Source of the DNA: an uncultured bacterium
GTDB lineage: Bacteria; Hydrogenedentota; Hydrogenedentia; Hydrogenedentales; SLHB01
DNA length: 15,552 bases
Direction: 5' to 3'
Assembly: GCA_937928585.1 (NCBI GenBank)
Contig: CALEZK010000349.1
Location: 1 to 15,552 of the forward strand
A model generated the notes under the pieces. That model searched no databases. It saw only the letters and a program-made list of their open reading frames with translations, and was not told where the DNA came from. Position 1 is the stretch's first letter; every line of letters starts with the position of its first letter. The translations under genes were made by a program, and so were the position numbers. This document shows positions 1 to 8,032 of this stretch, piece after piece.

Positions 1-1050
1 GCCATGGGTACCAACCGTCTCACGGTGCGGCCCGAACAGCGCGGCGGTTCAAGCGGCGTCCGCACGGGGACGGAACAGAACCTAACGGTTGAAGACGCCA
101 AAGCGATACTCAAGGAAGTGCCGGGCGTTGAACAAGTCGCGCCAGTCGTCTCCGGTCGCGCGCAAATGAAGTATTTTGAAAACAACACGAATACAAGCGT
201 AATGGGCGTAGCGGTCACCTATCTCCCGCTCCGCAATTTTGAAATTGAGAAGGGCCGACTCTTTACAAACGGCGAAGAAGAGCGGATGGCGCGGGTGATC
301 ATACTGGGCCCGCAAACTGCCGAAGACTTGATGGGTACGGAAGATCCAGTCGGTGCAACCGTAAAAGTCAACGGCATCAATTTTGAAGTCATCGGCGTAA
401 CCAAGGCGAAGGGCGATCAGGGCTGGTTTAATCCCGATGACAACGCATTCGTGCCCTATACCGTTGCGATGAAGCAGTTGTTTGGACAGGATTATCTGCG
501 CGAGATTAGCGTGAAGTGCGCCAATCAGGAAGACCTCAATACGGTGCAGGACGCAATTTTCGAACTCATTCGCAAACGGCATCGCACCGAGCCCGGCGCG
601 CCGGCGGACATCGAGATTCGAAATCAGGCGGATATGATCAACACTGCATCTGAAGTCACCCGCACATTTACAATTCTGCTGGGCGCTGTTGCCAGTATCT
701 CGCTCCTCGTCGGCGGAATCGGCATCATGAACATCATGCTGGTCACCGTTACGGAACGAACACGCGAGATCGGCATTCGCAAGGCCATAGGCGCGCGAGA
801 TCGCGATATACTCCGCCAGTTCCTGTTCGAGGCCATTCTCATGAGTGCAATCGGCGGCGTTATCGGCGTGGCCGCCGGTGTGGGGGCCGCTCGAATGCTT
901 TCGGCCATGACCAGTTTCACCACGGTCGTTGACCCACAAAATGTCGTCATGGCCATGATGTTCTCCGCTGCCGTCGGAATTTTCTTCGGATACTATCCGG
1001 CGCGACGCGCGGCAAAGTTAAACCCAATCGACGCCCTTCGCTACGAGTAG
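1..1050 (+). CDS. MacB-type ABC transporter permease, C-terminal part (5' end outside window)
   Basis: Inner-membrane permease subunit of a MacB/FtsX-superfamily exporter, which would use ATP hydrolysis to drive substrates or mechanical work toward a TolC-like outer-membrane channel. About 349 residues are visible. The frame is open at the left edge, and the first visible Met sits inside the family motif GTNRLTV, so it is not the start. Residues about 1-215 form the periplasmic MacB core domain. Three hydrophobic segments at about 222-246, 275-302 and 312-331 form the FtsX domain. They carry the family signature GGIGIMNIMLVTVTERTREI followed by GIRKAIGA, and the protein ends in the typical PARRAAKLNPIDALRYE. 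The first transmembrane helix, and an N-terminal ATPase domain if fused, are missing because they lie upstream. The TolC-family gene follows after 35 bases, so this is probably an efflux operon. The substrate cannot be read from the sequence. Confidence 0.93.
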   Translation, partial: AMGTNRLTVRPEQRGGSSGVRTGTEQNLTVEDAKAILKEVPGVEQVAPVVSGRAQMKYFENNTNTSVMGVAVTYLPLRNFEIEKGRLFTNGEEERMARVIILGPQTAEDLMGTEDPVGATVKVNGINFEVIGVTKAKGDQGWFNPDDNAFVPYTVAMKQLFGQDYLREISVKCANQEDLNTVQDAIFELIRKRHRTEPGAPADIEIRNQADMINTASEVTRTFTILLGAVASISLLVGGIGIMNIMLVTVTERTREIGIRKAIGARDRDILRQFLFEAILMSAIGGVIGVAAGVGAARMLSAMTSFTTVVDPQNVVMAMMFSAAVGIFFGYYPARRAAKLNPIDALRYE

Positions 1051-1085
1051 CGCCGGCTCGAACATTGAAAGCGCGAGGAGAAAAC

Positions 1086-2849
1086 GTGAGTGTAGTGTCC
1101 GCGAGTGCGCGCTATGTCCTGCCGTTGCTGCTGCTTTTGGCGGCGGGATGTGCACGAGTCGAATTCTCCCGTGAGCCGGTTATACCCGACGTGTCAATGC
1201 CGCCCGCGGCCGATGGAACGGATACGCCTTCTCCCCCGCCACTCGCGGCCTTACCGGAAGTCGGTGAAACGCCGGTGGTTCCGGGAGACGCCTTGAATCT
1301 GACGATTGAAGGCGCCATCGTGATGGCCCTGCAGAACAACAAAGCCCTGATGGTGCAGGAACTTAGCCCCGCCATCCAACAGACATTTACGAAGGAGCAG
1401 CGGGCAGTTTTTGATCCGGTGTTGTCCGCAAACTACCTCTACACGCGGGACGAGTTCGACCGGGACCTTCTCATTCGGACACCGGTCAGTTTTCCGGATT
1501 GGCAGGGTGGCACAATTAACCTAGGCGAAGTTTGGGCACCCGTGTATACGGAAGTGGAGACTTCATCAGAAACGCGCGGCGCTACTTTGACTCAACGTCT
1601 CCCTACCGGTACCGATATCAGCATCGGCGTGAGTAAAGACCACACGGAGGTTCGAAATAAAAGTAGCAATCCCAATCAGGTATATGGGACGGATACGGAC
1701 ACAAACACGTCTAGTCTTGATTTCACCGTACGTCAGCAGTTGTTACGCGGGGGAGGGCTGGGCGTAAACCTCGCAAGCTTGAGACGCGCCAAACTTGCCG
1801 CCGTCTCGTCGGACTACGATCTCCGCGCGTTCACGGAAGACCTGGTTAGTCAGGTGGAGCAGACGTATTGGAACTGCATGCTCGCGCAACGGCAAATCAC
1901 AATTTTTGAAAACTCCCTCGCAGTCGCACAGAGTCAAGCGGACGAAATAGAGGAACGTATTCGGGTTGGCCAATTTGCAGAAAGCGAACGCGCTGCGGCA
2001 GACGCGGAAGTTGCACAACGCCGGAGCTCGTTGATCGATGCGCGCAGCAATTACGACACGCTGCGGATTGCCTTCCTGCGCCTGCTGAGCCCCAATGCGG
2101 AGTCCCTGCATCCGGTGGGACTCAATTTGCTCAGCGACCCTATTCTGCCGCCGGTAAATCTCGCTGATGTTGACGTCGCGATTTTGGTGGCGCGTAGGCT
2201 TCGCCCGGATCTCAATCAGGCGCGCCTGCAAATACAACAGGACGACCTTTCCGTCGTACAAACGAAGAATGGCCTGCTGCCACAACTCGATCTGTTTCTG
2301 ACGTTGTCGCAGTCGGTCAACAAAACCAACTACAAAGAACTCTATCTCGTCTCGTCGCAGAATGATCGCGACGAACGCACTACAACCCAGATTGGGGCTG
2401 AGTTCAGCTACCCTATCGGGAACCGCGCAGCGCGCGCAGCGCACAGCCGCTCCAAACTCTCACGCACCGCGAGTGTCCGTGCGCTGGCGAATCTGTCTCA
2501 GTTGGTCGAGCAGGACGTGCGCTCGGCCTACGTTGAAGTCGAGCGCTCCCGCCAACAAATCGACGCCACCGCCGCGACCCGCACCTTGCAGGAAACCACG
2601 CTGGAAGTCGAGCGGGAAAAGTTCCGCTTGGGGCGTTCCACAGTGCTCCTCGTCTCACAGGCGCAACGCGATCTCTTGTCTGCTCAGATCGCCGAAGTGG
2701 ACGCGCGCGCCTCGTATTTGAACGCACTCGTGAATCTATACCGGCTCGAAGGCTCATTGCTGGAACGGCGAGGCGTCGATTGTCCTGGAAGAGAACCCAT
2801 CGACATTGAAGAAGAACGCGAAACGTCGCCGGCTACTGCCGGTTCGTAA
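1086..2849 (+). CDS. TolC-family outer-membrane efflux lipoprotein
   Basis: Outer-membrane channel partner of the upstream MacB-type permease. I chose GTG at 1086 because GAGGAG at 1075-1080 lies five bases before it; an in-frame TTG at 1065 has no such site. The product is 587 residues. It opens with a hydrophobic signal ending in LLAAGC, so Cys22 is the probable lipidation site, although Ala instead of Leu at -3 makes the lipobox imperfect. A Pro-rich linker follows at about 45-65. The first outer-membrane-factor repeat begins with the typical LTIEGAIVMALQNN. The second includes RPDLNQARLQI and a long helical stretch ending in ASYLNALVNLYRLEGSLL, with a C-terminal acidic tail. The length is above the usual 450-500 because of the N-terminal linker and an extended first half. 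TolC family membership is clear; the transported substrate is not. Confidence 0.93.
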   Translation: MSVVSASARYVLPLLLLLAAGCARVEFSREPVIPDVSMPPAADGTDTPSPPPLAALPEVGETPVVPGDALNLTIEGAIVMALQNNKALMVQELSPAIQQTFTKEQRAVFDPVLSANYLYTRDEFDRDLLIRTPVSFPDWQGGTINLGEVWAPVYTEVETSSETRGATLTQRLPTGTDISIGVSKDHTEVRNKSSNPNQVYGTDTDTNTSSLDFTVRQQLLRGGGLGVNLASLRRAKLAAVSSDYDLRAFTEDLVSQVEQTYWNCMLAQRQITIFENSLAVAQSQADEIEERIRVGQFAESERAAADAEVAQRRSSLIDARSNYDTLRIAFLRLLSPNAESLHPVGLNLLSDPILPPVNLADVDVAILVARRLRPDLNQARLQIQQDDLSVVQTKNGLLPQLDLFLTLSQSVNKTNYKELYLVSSQNDRDERTTTQIGAEFSYPIGNRAARAAHSRSKLSRTASVRALANLSQLVEQDVRSAYVEVERSRQQIDATAATRTLQETTLEVEREKFRLGRSTVLLVSQAQRDLLSAQIAEVDARASYLNALVNLYRLEGSLLERRGVDCPGREPIDIEEERETSPATAGS

Positions 2850-2862
2850 GGGGAGTCTGGAA

Positions 2863-3069
2863 ATGAAATACCATCTTCGATTGGTGTCACACGCGAGGCC
2901 ACAAAAAGCGGAACTTCAGCCGATTTGGGAATTCATCTTCGTAGGGCAGGCGCTGCTAGGATTCTTCAGCACTGCGACGAACGTAGGGCTGCAATACTTG
3001 ACCGCAGCAGGATCCGCCGCGTCCATCTTTCTGGAGATTAAGGGCGGACTCTGGGATTCACAGGGCTAG
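2863..3069 (+). CDS. Small hypothetical protein, 68 residues
   Basis: I do not recognise this protein. ATG at 2863 is preceded by GGGGAG at 2850-2855 with seven bases between, which is a good ribosome-binding site placed just after the TolC stop at 2849. A longer in-frame reading from 2806 would overlap the TolC gene and lacks such a site. The product has a basic N-terminus, then a moderately hydrophobic stretch at about 21-57 (IWEFIFVGQALLGFF, then a Gly/Ala/Ser/Thr-rich part) that could lie on or in a membrane, and a short polar tail. There are no Cys residues and no recognisable motif. Its position, 13 bases after the TolC gene on the same strand, suggests co-transcription with the exporter. 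The stop codon overlaps the convergent erpA-like gene. It is probably translated; its function is unknown. Confidence 0.6.
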   Translation: MKYHLRLVSHARPQKAELQPIWEFIFVGQALLGFFSTATNVGLQYLTAAGSAASIFLEIKGGLWDSQG

Positions 3070-3422
3070 ACGCTGAAAGACTCACCGCACCCGCAGGTGC
3101 TGGATGCGTTCGGATTTTGGAATACGAATCCCTTGCTGTTAATGCCTTCCTTGTACTCTAGAATGATGCCTTTGAGATAGATCGAAGACTTTCGATCCAT
3201 TAGAAACCGTATCCCGTCCTGCTCAAGTATGTGGTCACCTTCGCGCTGCTTGCTAAACTCCAACACATACGAAAGCCCCGAACATCCTCCACCCTTGACG
3301 CCTAGACGCACGCCGTCCATGTCCGGCGATTCTTTCGATTGCAGACGCTTCAATTCCTGGATGGCCCCTTCCGTGGCTTTCAACAGGGCCTTCGGCGCTG
3401 GAGTAACGGTATCCGTCGACAT
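3066..3422 (-). CDS. erpA: A-type iron-sulfur carrier, ErpA/IscA/SufA family
   Basis: Small cytoplasmic carrier that receives clusters from the SUF scaffold and hands them to apo-enzymes. The product is 118 residues, slightly longer than E. coli IscA (107). The three conserved cysteines are present: Cys47 in VKGGGCSGLSY, and Cys110 and Cys112 in the C-terminal CGCGESF. The body GIRFLMDRKSSIYLKG is typical of the family. Start is ATG at 3422, with a weak, distant purine run (AAGGA about 13 bases upstream). It lies in the same orientation downstream of the suf genes, separated from them by nadA, an M16 peptidase and a DUF1858 protein. The natural reading is a carrier working with SufBCD. The symbol is tentative because ErpA, IscA and SufA cannot be separated reliably by eye. 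Confidence 0.93.
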   Translation of the reverse strand: MSTDTVTPAPKALLKATEGAIQELKRLQSKESPDMDGVRLGVKGGGCSGLSYVLEFSKQREGDHILEQDGIRFLMDRKSSIYLKGIILEYKEGINSKGFVFQNPNASSTCGCGESFSV

Positions 3423-3476
3423 TTTCTGTTCGTATTCCTTTTGCTATGTACTTCAAAATTCAGGTGGCAAACCTGC

Positions 3477-3968
3477 CTAGGCTTCCGCAGGCTCGGTTTC
3501 TTTCGGTTTCATGAGCCCTTCAAGCATTTCCAGGAGCAGGTCCGCGTCCACGCCGTAGCCCCCGCAAACCTGTCCAATCGTTTCATACTGATTGATGCCG
3601 CAGTGTGAGCACCCACCCAGATGAAATGCCGCGAATACTTCCGCAACGCGCGGGTGCAAAGACATCGCTTCGCCAATCGTCATGTCGAGGCTGAAATAGG
3701 AAATCCCGGCCTGCCCGCGATGCTCAAAATCGCCGTGCTCGCGAACGTGCTCCTCCGACCAATGCTCATCAAATTCTTCTTTGGATGACTTCATCATGTA
3801 GGCCATGTTCGTCATCTTCTTCACGAGAGGGTCAGGAACACAGTCCACCTCCCCGGTCTCGGGGATAACGGTCATCTGGCGCACGATACTGAACTTTTCG
3901 TCGCACTCATAGTAGACCCACGCGTCACCCTTTCCAGGGACGGGCTGACTTATTTTGTAGTAAAGCAT
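3477..3968 (-). CDS. Protein with C-terminal DUF1858/CxxC redox domain and unrecognised N-terminal region
   Basis: The product is 163 residues from ATG at 3968, which has GGGAGG ten bases upstream; a TTG 30 bases earlier gives an implausible extension. Residues about 95-153 match the DUF1858 / hybrid-cluster-protein-associated redox disulfide domain: MTIGEAMSLHPRVAEVF, then GGCSHCG with Cys120 and Cys123, then a helix with Cys135. Such domains are thought to bind metal or form a redox disulfide. The first ~60 residues (YYKISQPV, then a YYECDEKFSIVRQ segment, Cys22, Cys43) match no family I can name. A polar linker at about 65-83 carries His69, His74, His78 and His83 among acidic residues, which could bind a metal. 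It sits 54 bases upstream of the erpA-like gene on the same strand, so a role in iron-sulfur or metal handling is inferred, not shown. Confidence 0.75.
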   Translation of the reverse strand: MLYYKISQPVPGKGDAWVYYECDEKFSIVRQMTVIPETGEVDCVPDPLVKKMTNMAYMMKSSKEEFDEHWSEEHVREHGDFEHRGQAGISYFSLDMTIGEAMSLHPRVAEVFAAFHLGGCSHCGINQYETIGQVCGGYGVDADLLLEMLEGLMKPKETEPAEA

Positions 3969-3981
3969 GTTCTCTGGGCCT

Positions 3982-4007
3982 CCCAATCTGTTCCCCAATC
4001 TAGGGAA
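3982..4007. repeat. Short repeats in the leader of the DUF1858 gene
   Basis: CCCAATCT occurs twice, at 3982-3989 and 3994-4001, on a 12-base period, and TTCCC (3991-3995) pairs with GGGAA (4003-4007). They lie between the end of the M16 gene and the ATG at 3968. A weak -10-like TATGCT precedes them on the minus strand. This could be an operator, but such short repeats arise by chance. Confidence 0.25.
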
Positions 4008-4036
4008 ACACCGCGAAAGTGTAGCATATTTCTGAA

Positions 4037-4079
4037 GCTCCGGCGTGGCTTATTGGGCCTGTGCCGTTTTCGCCGGAGC
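4037..4079. repeat. Perfect 9-base inverted repeat flanking the M16 peptidase stop codon
   Basis: GCTCCGGCG (4037-4045) and CGCCGGAGC (4071-4079) are exact reverse complements separated by 25 bases that contain the TAA stop at 4050-4052. In the minus-strand transcript this is a GC-rich stem closed over the stop codon, followed by TTCAGAAAT and not by a T run. It may act as a 3' stem or a pause between the M16 and DUF1858 genes. Confidence 0.55.
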
Positions 4080-6827
4080 GTCCGCAATCACGGTCACCGG
4101 CGCGATTTTCTCCAGCGATTCGCGCACTTTGGCGGCTTCTCCCGCCACGACGATAGTGAGCGCGCCAGTGTCTATCACGTTTTCCGCAATGTTCTGAACG
4201 TCGGATTTTGTCGCATTCTTATAGGACTTCATCGCTTGGTCCAGATAGTCTTTGGGAAGGCCGCACGAATTGATCATCCATAGATAGGTGACCGCGTCCT
4301 GAGGGGTTTCGAGGTCAGCGGGAAAACTACCGGTTAGATAGGAGCGCGCTGTTCCGAGTTCTTCGTCTGTCGGCGGTGCGGTCTTCATTCCGTTGATCAC
4401 ATCGAGAATTGCCTGAACGGTTTCCGCCGTGCTTTCCGTCTTCGTAAATGTGCTGCTCGTAAAGCGACCGGCGAAGCGCATCGGGGAAAAACCGCCCCCT
4501 GCGCCGTATGTAAGTCCGCGCTCGATTCGAATGACTTTATTTAGCCTGCTATCAAATGCCCCGCCAAATATTTGGGAGAAGACGCGCGCGAAGTGATACC
4601 TCGGATCGCTGCGCGTAATGCTGACTTGCGCCACGCGAATCTGACTTTGCACCGCGCCTGGTTTGTCCACGAGGACTATTCGCGTGCCTGCGGACTTCGG
4701 AATCTCGGCTATCGCGACGTCAGGCACTTTGCCCTCCACGCTCCAATCTCCGAAATACTGTTCGGCCAGCGCAATTGCTTTTTCCGGTGTGACGTCACCG
4801 GCAAAATAAACCGTCATTGTGTCTGGCCGCGCGTACGTGGCCCAGAACTTCGCAATACCGGCGCGGTTCAGGTTGGGCACGTCCGCCAATTCTCCGTCCA
4901 CGCTCCGCGCATATGGATGCGCACCATACAAGGTGCGCCGAAGCGCGCGATCAACGATATAACTCGCATCTTCTTCGTTCACCGATAGCGAGACTGAACG
5001 CTGATGCTTGAGTAGCTCAATCTCTTTTTCGGGAAAGGCGGGCCGACGGATTACTTCAGACAGCAGTTCCACCGCCAACGGCAGTTTATCGCTTAATGCC
5101 GTCGCCACAACCTGGCTAACGTCCAAAGTCGCGCTGCCCTCTATCGTGAGTGCATTGAACTCGATCAATTCCGCAAGTTGCTCGGCAGAATATTTTTCGG
5201 TTCCTTTTGTTAGCAGCGCCGACGCAGCAGACGCCGTTCCGGGCAAAGCAGCATCTTCGGCCCAAGCGCCGTACTTGAGTCCGCATAGTACCGTTACGTA
5301 CGGCAACTCGGTGTTTGGAACCACCACTACATGGAGTCCGTTGGGAAGCGTCCTCTCAATTGACGCCGGCATGGGCAACTCATCAAGCACGGTATTCGAC
5401 GGGGGCGTTTTCGGAATCGAGTTCGGACGATCAACACCAACTTTTGGGCCGGTTCGCTTCACGGGCTCGGCTTCCGGTTCGGCCACCGGCGCTCCGTCCT
5501 CATTCGGTAACGGCTTGTTTGGATTGGGAATGATCCGGAATACAGTCCGATGTTCCGGCACCAGATACTGCTTCGCTACCCGCAGAATATCGTCGTGCGT
5601 CACGGCCTCAATTGCAGCAAGCTGCAAATTGAGCCATTCAGGCGAACCGTGCGCGAGGGTTGCATCGCCAATCTGTCGCGCCTTGCTGGCTATAGTCAAC
5701 ATGCCGGTAACAACTTCCCGCTTAAGCCGGTTCTTTGCCTTCTCCAGTTCCCTCGATTCGACGCCTTTCTCCACAATCGCGGCGATGTGTCCGTCGATTG
5801 CAGCAATCATGGCTTCAGGCTCGACCCCAGGATTCAGAATTGCGCCCACGCCGAAAAGGCCGTCGTCTTTCATCCAAAAATATTCTGCTTGGGCCTGAGC
5901 CGCCTGATTCTTTGTGCGGACAAGATCGACGTTCAAGCGACTGCTCTCTCCAACACCAAGGGCAACATTCAAAAGTTGCAGCGGAATCGCGTCAGGGTTG
6001 TCCACTTTTACTCCGCGATACACAAGAGCAACCAGCGGCACAGGCCCGATCGGTTCATCCAAAGTGACTTCACGTTGACCGCGCTGCTGCGGCTCTTCCC
6101 GATTCACCCGATCGGTTATTTCGCCGGACGGCATCCATCCGAAGTACTTCCTGGCAAGGGCCTGCGCGTCGGTGTGCTTGACCGCACCCGCAATCACGAG
6201 TGTCGCGTTGGCCGGCACATACCACCGGTCCCAGAAATGTTGAAGTTCGCTGAGTTTGGCCTGCCGAAGCATCGGAATGTTACCGATCGGCGACCAACGG
6301 TACGGATGCTCCTTGAAGACAACCGGCAGACCCTGTTCGAGCATCGTGCCATACGGCTGATTGATGCCCATGCGCCGCTCTTCTTCTACTACTTTTCGTT
6401 CGGTGTCGAATCCCGCTTGGTCCACCCTCAGGAACATCAGGCGTTCGGCTTCTAACCAAAGCGCAAGTTCGAGCTGGTTCGCCGGTAACTGGTTGACATA
6501 GGCCGTATGGTCAAATGACGTGAAGGCGTTGCAATCGCCACCCGTCTTCCGGATCAGGCTAAAGTGTTCCTCGGGGCCGAGATTTTCTGTCCCCCGGAAC
6601 ATCATGTGCTCGAACATGTGGGCAAACCCCTGACGTTCAGGGTCTTCGTCTTTTGATCCAACCGCATACCAAACCTGCACCGCCACGATGGGCGAAGAAA
6701 AGTCTTCCAGGGTAATAACCCGCAGGCCGTTGTCCAGTTTGATGTCTTGAAAGTCGAAAAGTCGTGAGGGTTGAGCATGAGCCGCGAGAGCTGTTGAAAC
6801 CACGATTGCCATAATTACTTTCCGCAT
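4050..6827 (-). CDS. Secreted M16 family zinc metallopeptidase, tandem active and inactive halves
   Basis: Zinc endopeptidase of the pitrilysin/insulinase family (M16), 925 residues. ATG at 6827 is chosen because AAAGG lies six bases upstream and it opens a signal peptide (MRKVIMAIVVSTALAAHA, likely cleavage after residue 18). The longer frame to 6878 would bury the signal. The first half carries the inverted zinc motif HMFEH at 70-74 and the distal acidic cluster VVEEE at 146-150 that completes the zinc site. A Pro/Glu-rich linker (about 436-485) joins a second M16 repeat starting near residue 487 (ERTLPNGLHVVVV). There the motif is replaced, with Ser533, Ser536 and Ala537 in place of His, Glu and His, so the second half is non-catalytic and probably closes the chamber. 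This mirrors the family's usual active/inactive pairing, fused in one chain. It acts in the periplasm or outside the cell; its link to the neighbouring iron-sulfur genes is unclear. Confidence 0.93.
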   Translation of the reverse strand: MRKVIMAIVVSTALAAHAQPSRLFDFQDIKLDNGLRVITLEDFSSPIVAVQVWYAVGSKDEDPERQGFAHMFEHMMFRGTENLGPEEHFSLIRKTGGDCNAFTSFDHTAYVNQLPANQLELALWLEAERLMFLRVDQAGFDTERKVVEEERRMGINQPYGTMLEQGLPVVFKEHPYRWSPIGNIPMLRQAKLSELQHFWDRWYVPANATLVIAGAVKHTDAQALARKYFGWMPSGEITDRVNREEPQQRGQREVTLDEPIGPVPLVALVYRGVKVDNPDAIPLQLLNVALGVGESSRLNVDLVRTKNQAAQAQAEYFWMKDDGLFGVGAILNPGVEPEAMIAAIDGHIAAIVEKGVESRELEKAKNRLKREVVTGMLTIASKARQIGDATLAHGSPEWLNLQLAAIEAVTHDDILRVAKQYLVPEHRTVFRIIPNPNKPLPNEDGAPVAEPEAEPVKRTGPKVGVDRPNSIPKTPPSNTVLDELPMPASIERTLPNGLHVVVVPNTELPYVTVLCGLKYGAWAEDAALPGTASAASALLTKGTEKYSAEQLAELIEFNALTIEGSATLDVSQVVATALSDKLPLAVELLSEVIRRPAFPEKEIELLKHQRSVSLSVNEEDASYIVDRALRRTLYGAHPYARSVDGELADVPNLNRAGIAKFWATYARPDTMTVYFAGDVTPEKAIALAEQYFGDWSVEGKVPDVAIAEIPKSAGTRIVLVDKPGAVQSQIRVAQVSITRSDPRYHFARVFSQIFGGAFDSRLNKVIRIERGLTYGAGGGFSPMRFAGRFTSSTFTKTESTAETVQAILDVINGMKTAPPTDEELGTARSYLTGSFPADLETPQDAVTYLWMINSCGLPKDYLDQAMKSYKNATKSDVQNIAENVIDTGALTIVVAGEAAKVRESLEKIAPVTVIADAPAKTAQAQ

Positions 6828-6951
6828 GATGTACCTTTTATGCACAGCGTCGGACCGAAATGGGCCGCCGTTACCCATAAGGCTACCATTCGCACAGCGT
6901 AAAGGGAATCAGCGCGACTATTGCGCCATCGAAGCGACAAAGCGGACTCGC

Positions 6952-8016
6952 CTAGCGGATTTCCAGCATTCGGTCAATAGGTATCCGCGCTTCGCGAATG
7001 ATATGTTCCGGTAGCTCGACTTTATATTGAATCTTTTGCAGGGCGACGAGCGTGTCGTCAAGCGTTATCTGCGCCATGTGCGGGCAGCGGTGGCTGCAAA
7101 GACGCAGCATTTCCTTCTCTGGATTCTCCGCTGCAATATTGTCGCCCATGCTGCATTCCGTGAGCAGTAAATAGCGGTCGGCATCCGTCTTTCGCACAAA
7201 CTCGATCATTTGCTTCGTGCTACCGGATGCGTCACTCGCGGCCAATACTTCCGGGCTAACTTCTGGATGAGAAACAATAACGACGTCAGGGAACTGCTTG
7301 CGCACCGCGGTTACGTCTTCCACGGTGAATAACTCATGGACTTCGCAACGCGCGTTCCAGCCGATAATGGCTCGTTCCGGCAGCGGTAATGCGCCGGATT
7401 TCGACGCGCGCACAAACGGCAGTCCAACTTCGTTTGCCGTATTGTGTGCGAGGTACTCGTCAGGAAGGAAAATAATGTGGCGATGCCCTTTCGCGAGAAG
7501 GTGCTTGACGACAGCAGACGCGTTGCCAGAGGTGCAGCAGTAATCGGAAACCGCCTTTACGTCCGCATACGTGTTAACGTAGCTGACGACCGGCGCGCCG
7601 GGATACTGCTGCTTAAGCATCAGAACATCTGCCGCCGTGATTCCCGCGGCAAGCGAACATCCTGCCCGTTTTGAGGGTATAAGCACCGTCTTGTCAGGAT
7701 TCAGAATCTTCGCGGTTTCTGCCATGAACTGCACGCCGCAAAACAGGATAATGTCCGCATCGGTCTCCGCGGAAACGCGGGAAAGTTCCAAAGAGTCGCC
7801 GACATAATCCGGCACCGAGTGAAACAGCGCCGGTTCCATGTAGTTGTGGCCAAGAATCACCGCATTCAGCTCGCGCTTGAGGATGTTAATCTCGTACGCG
7901 ATACCCGCTTTCAGCTGCAATTCGGCGTCAGGCACAATACCCGAGAGCTTCGCGCGCATACGCGCGAGCGTCTCGTCGTGGCTGGGTGCCTGTTGTATTG
8001 TCAGCGTTCCGGCCAT
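6952..8016 (-). CDS. nadA: Quinolinate synthase NadA
   Basis: Condenses iminoaspartate with dihydroxyacetone phosphate to quinolinate in de novo NAD synthesis, using an oxygen-sensitive 4Fe-4S cluster. The product is 354 residues from ATG at 8016, close to the usual length; a TTG start at 8064 is possible but gives an atypical N-terminus. No strong ribosome-binding site is visible at either. The three cluster ligands align with E. coli NadA: Cys120 in KRAGCSLA, Cys224 in ARCEVHE and Cys311 in HRCPHM (Cys307 lies nearby). Other family blocks are LGHNYMEPA, GDSLELSR, FCGVQFMAETAKIL, SYVNTYADVKA, CTSGNA and HPEVSPEV with SGSTKQM. No nadB or nadC is in the window. Lying 88 bases after the suf-GNAT genes on the same strand, it is a plausible direct client of the SUF system. 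Confidence 0.97.
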   Translation of the reverse strand: MAGTLTIQQAPSHDETLARMRAKLSGIVPDAELQLKAGIAYEINILKRELNAVILGHNYMEPALFHSVPDYVGDSLELSRVSAETDADIILFCGVQFMAETAKILNPDKTVLIPSKRAGCSLAAGITAADVLMLKQQYPGAPVVSYVNTYADVKAVSDYCCTSGNASAVVKHLLAKGHRHIIFLPDEYLAHNTANEVGLPFVRASKSGALPLPERAIIGWNARCEVHELFTVEDVTAVRKQFPDVVIVSHPEVSPEVLAASDASGSTKQMIEFVRKTDADRYLLLTECSMGDNIAAENPEKEMLRLCSHRCPHMAQITLDDTLVALQKIQYKVELPEHIIREARIPIDRMLEIR

Positions 8017-8032
8017 GGGCAATTCACTTTCT

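Noticed and set aside
82..939. 285-codon open frame opposite the MacB permease gene
   Set aside because: The protein is rich in Arg, His, Cys and Asp with no domain pattern, as expected from the complement of a coding strand; the opposite strand encodes a clear MacB domain.
3461..3475. CAGGT-N5-ACCTG stem between the DUF1858 and erpA-like genes as a terminator
   Set aside because: Only five base pairs, and followed on the minus strand by a four-T run at best; too weak to call a terminator, and the two genes probably share a transcript.
5008..6455. Two open frames of about 300 codons on the plus strand inside the M16 gene
   Set aside because: They are Ser/Thr-rich or Arg/His-rich with no recognisable motif; they are antisense shadows of a gene with intact M16 motifs.
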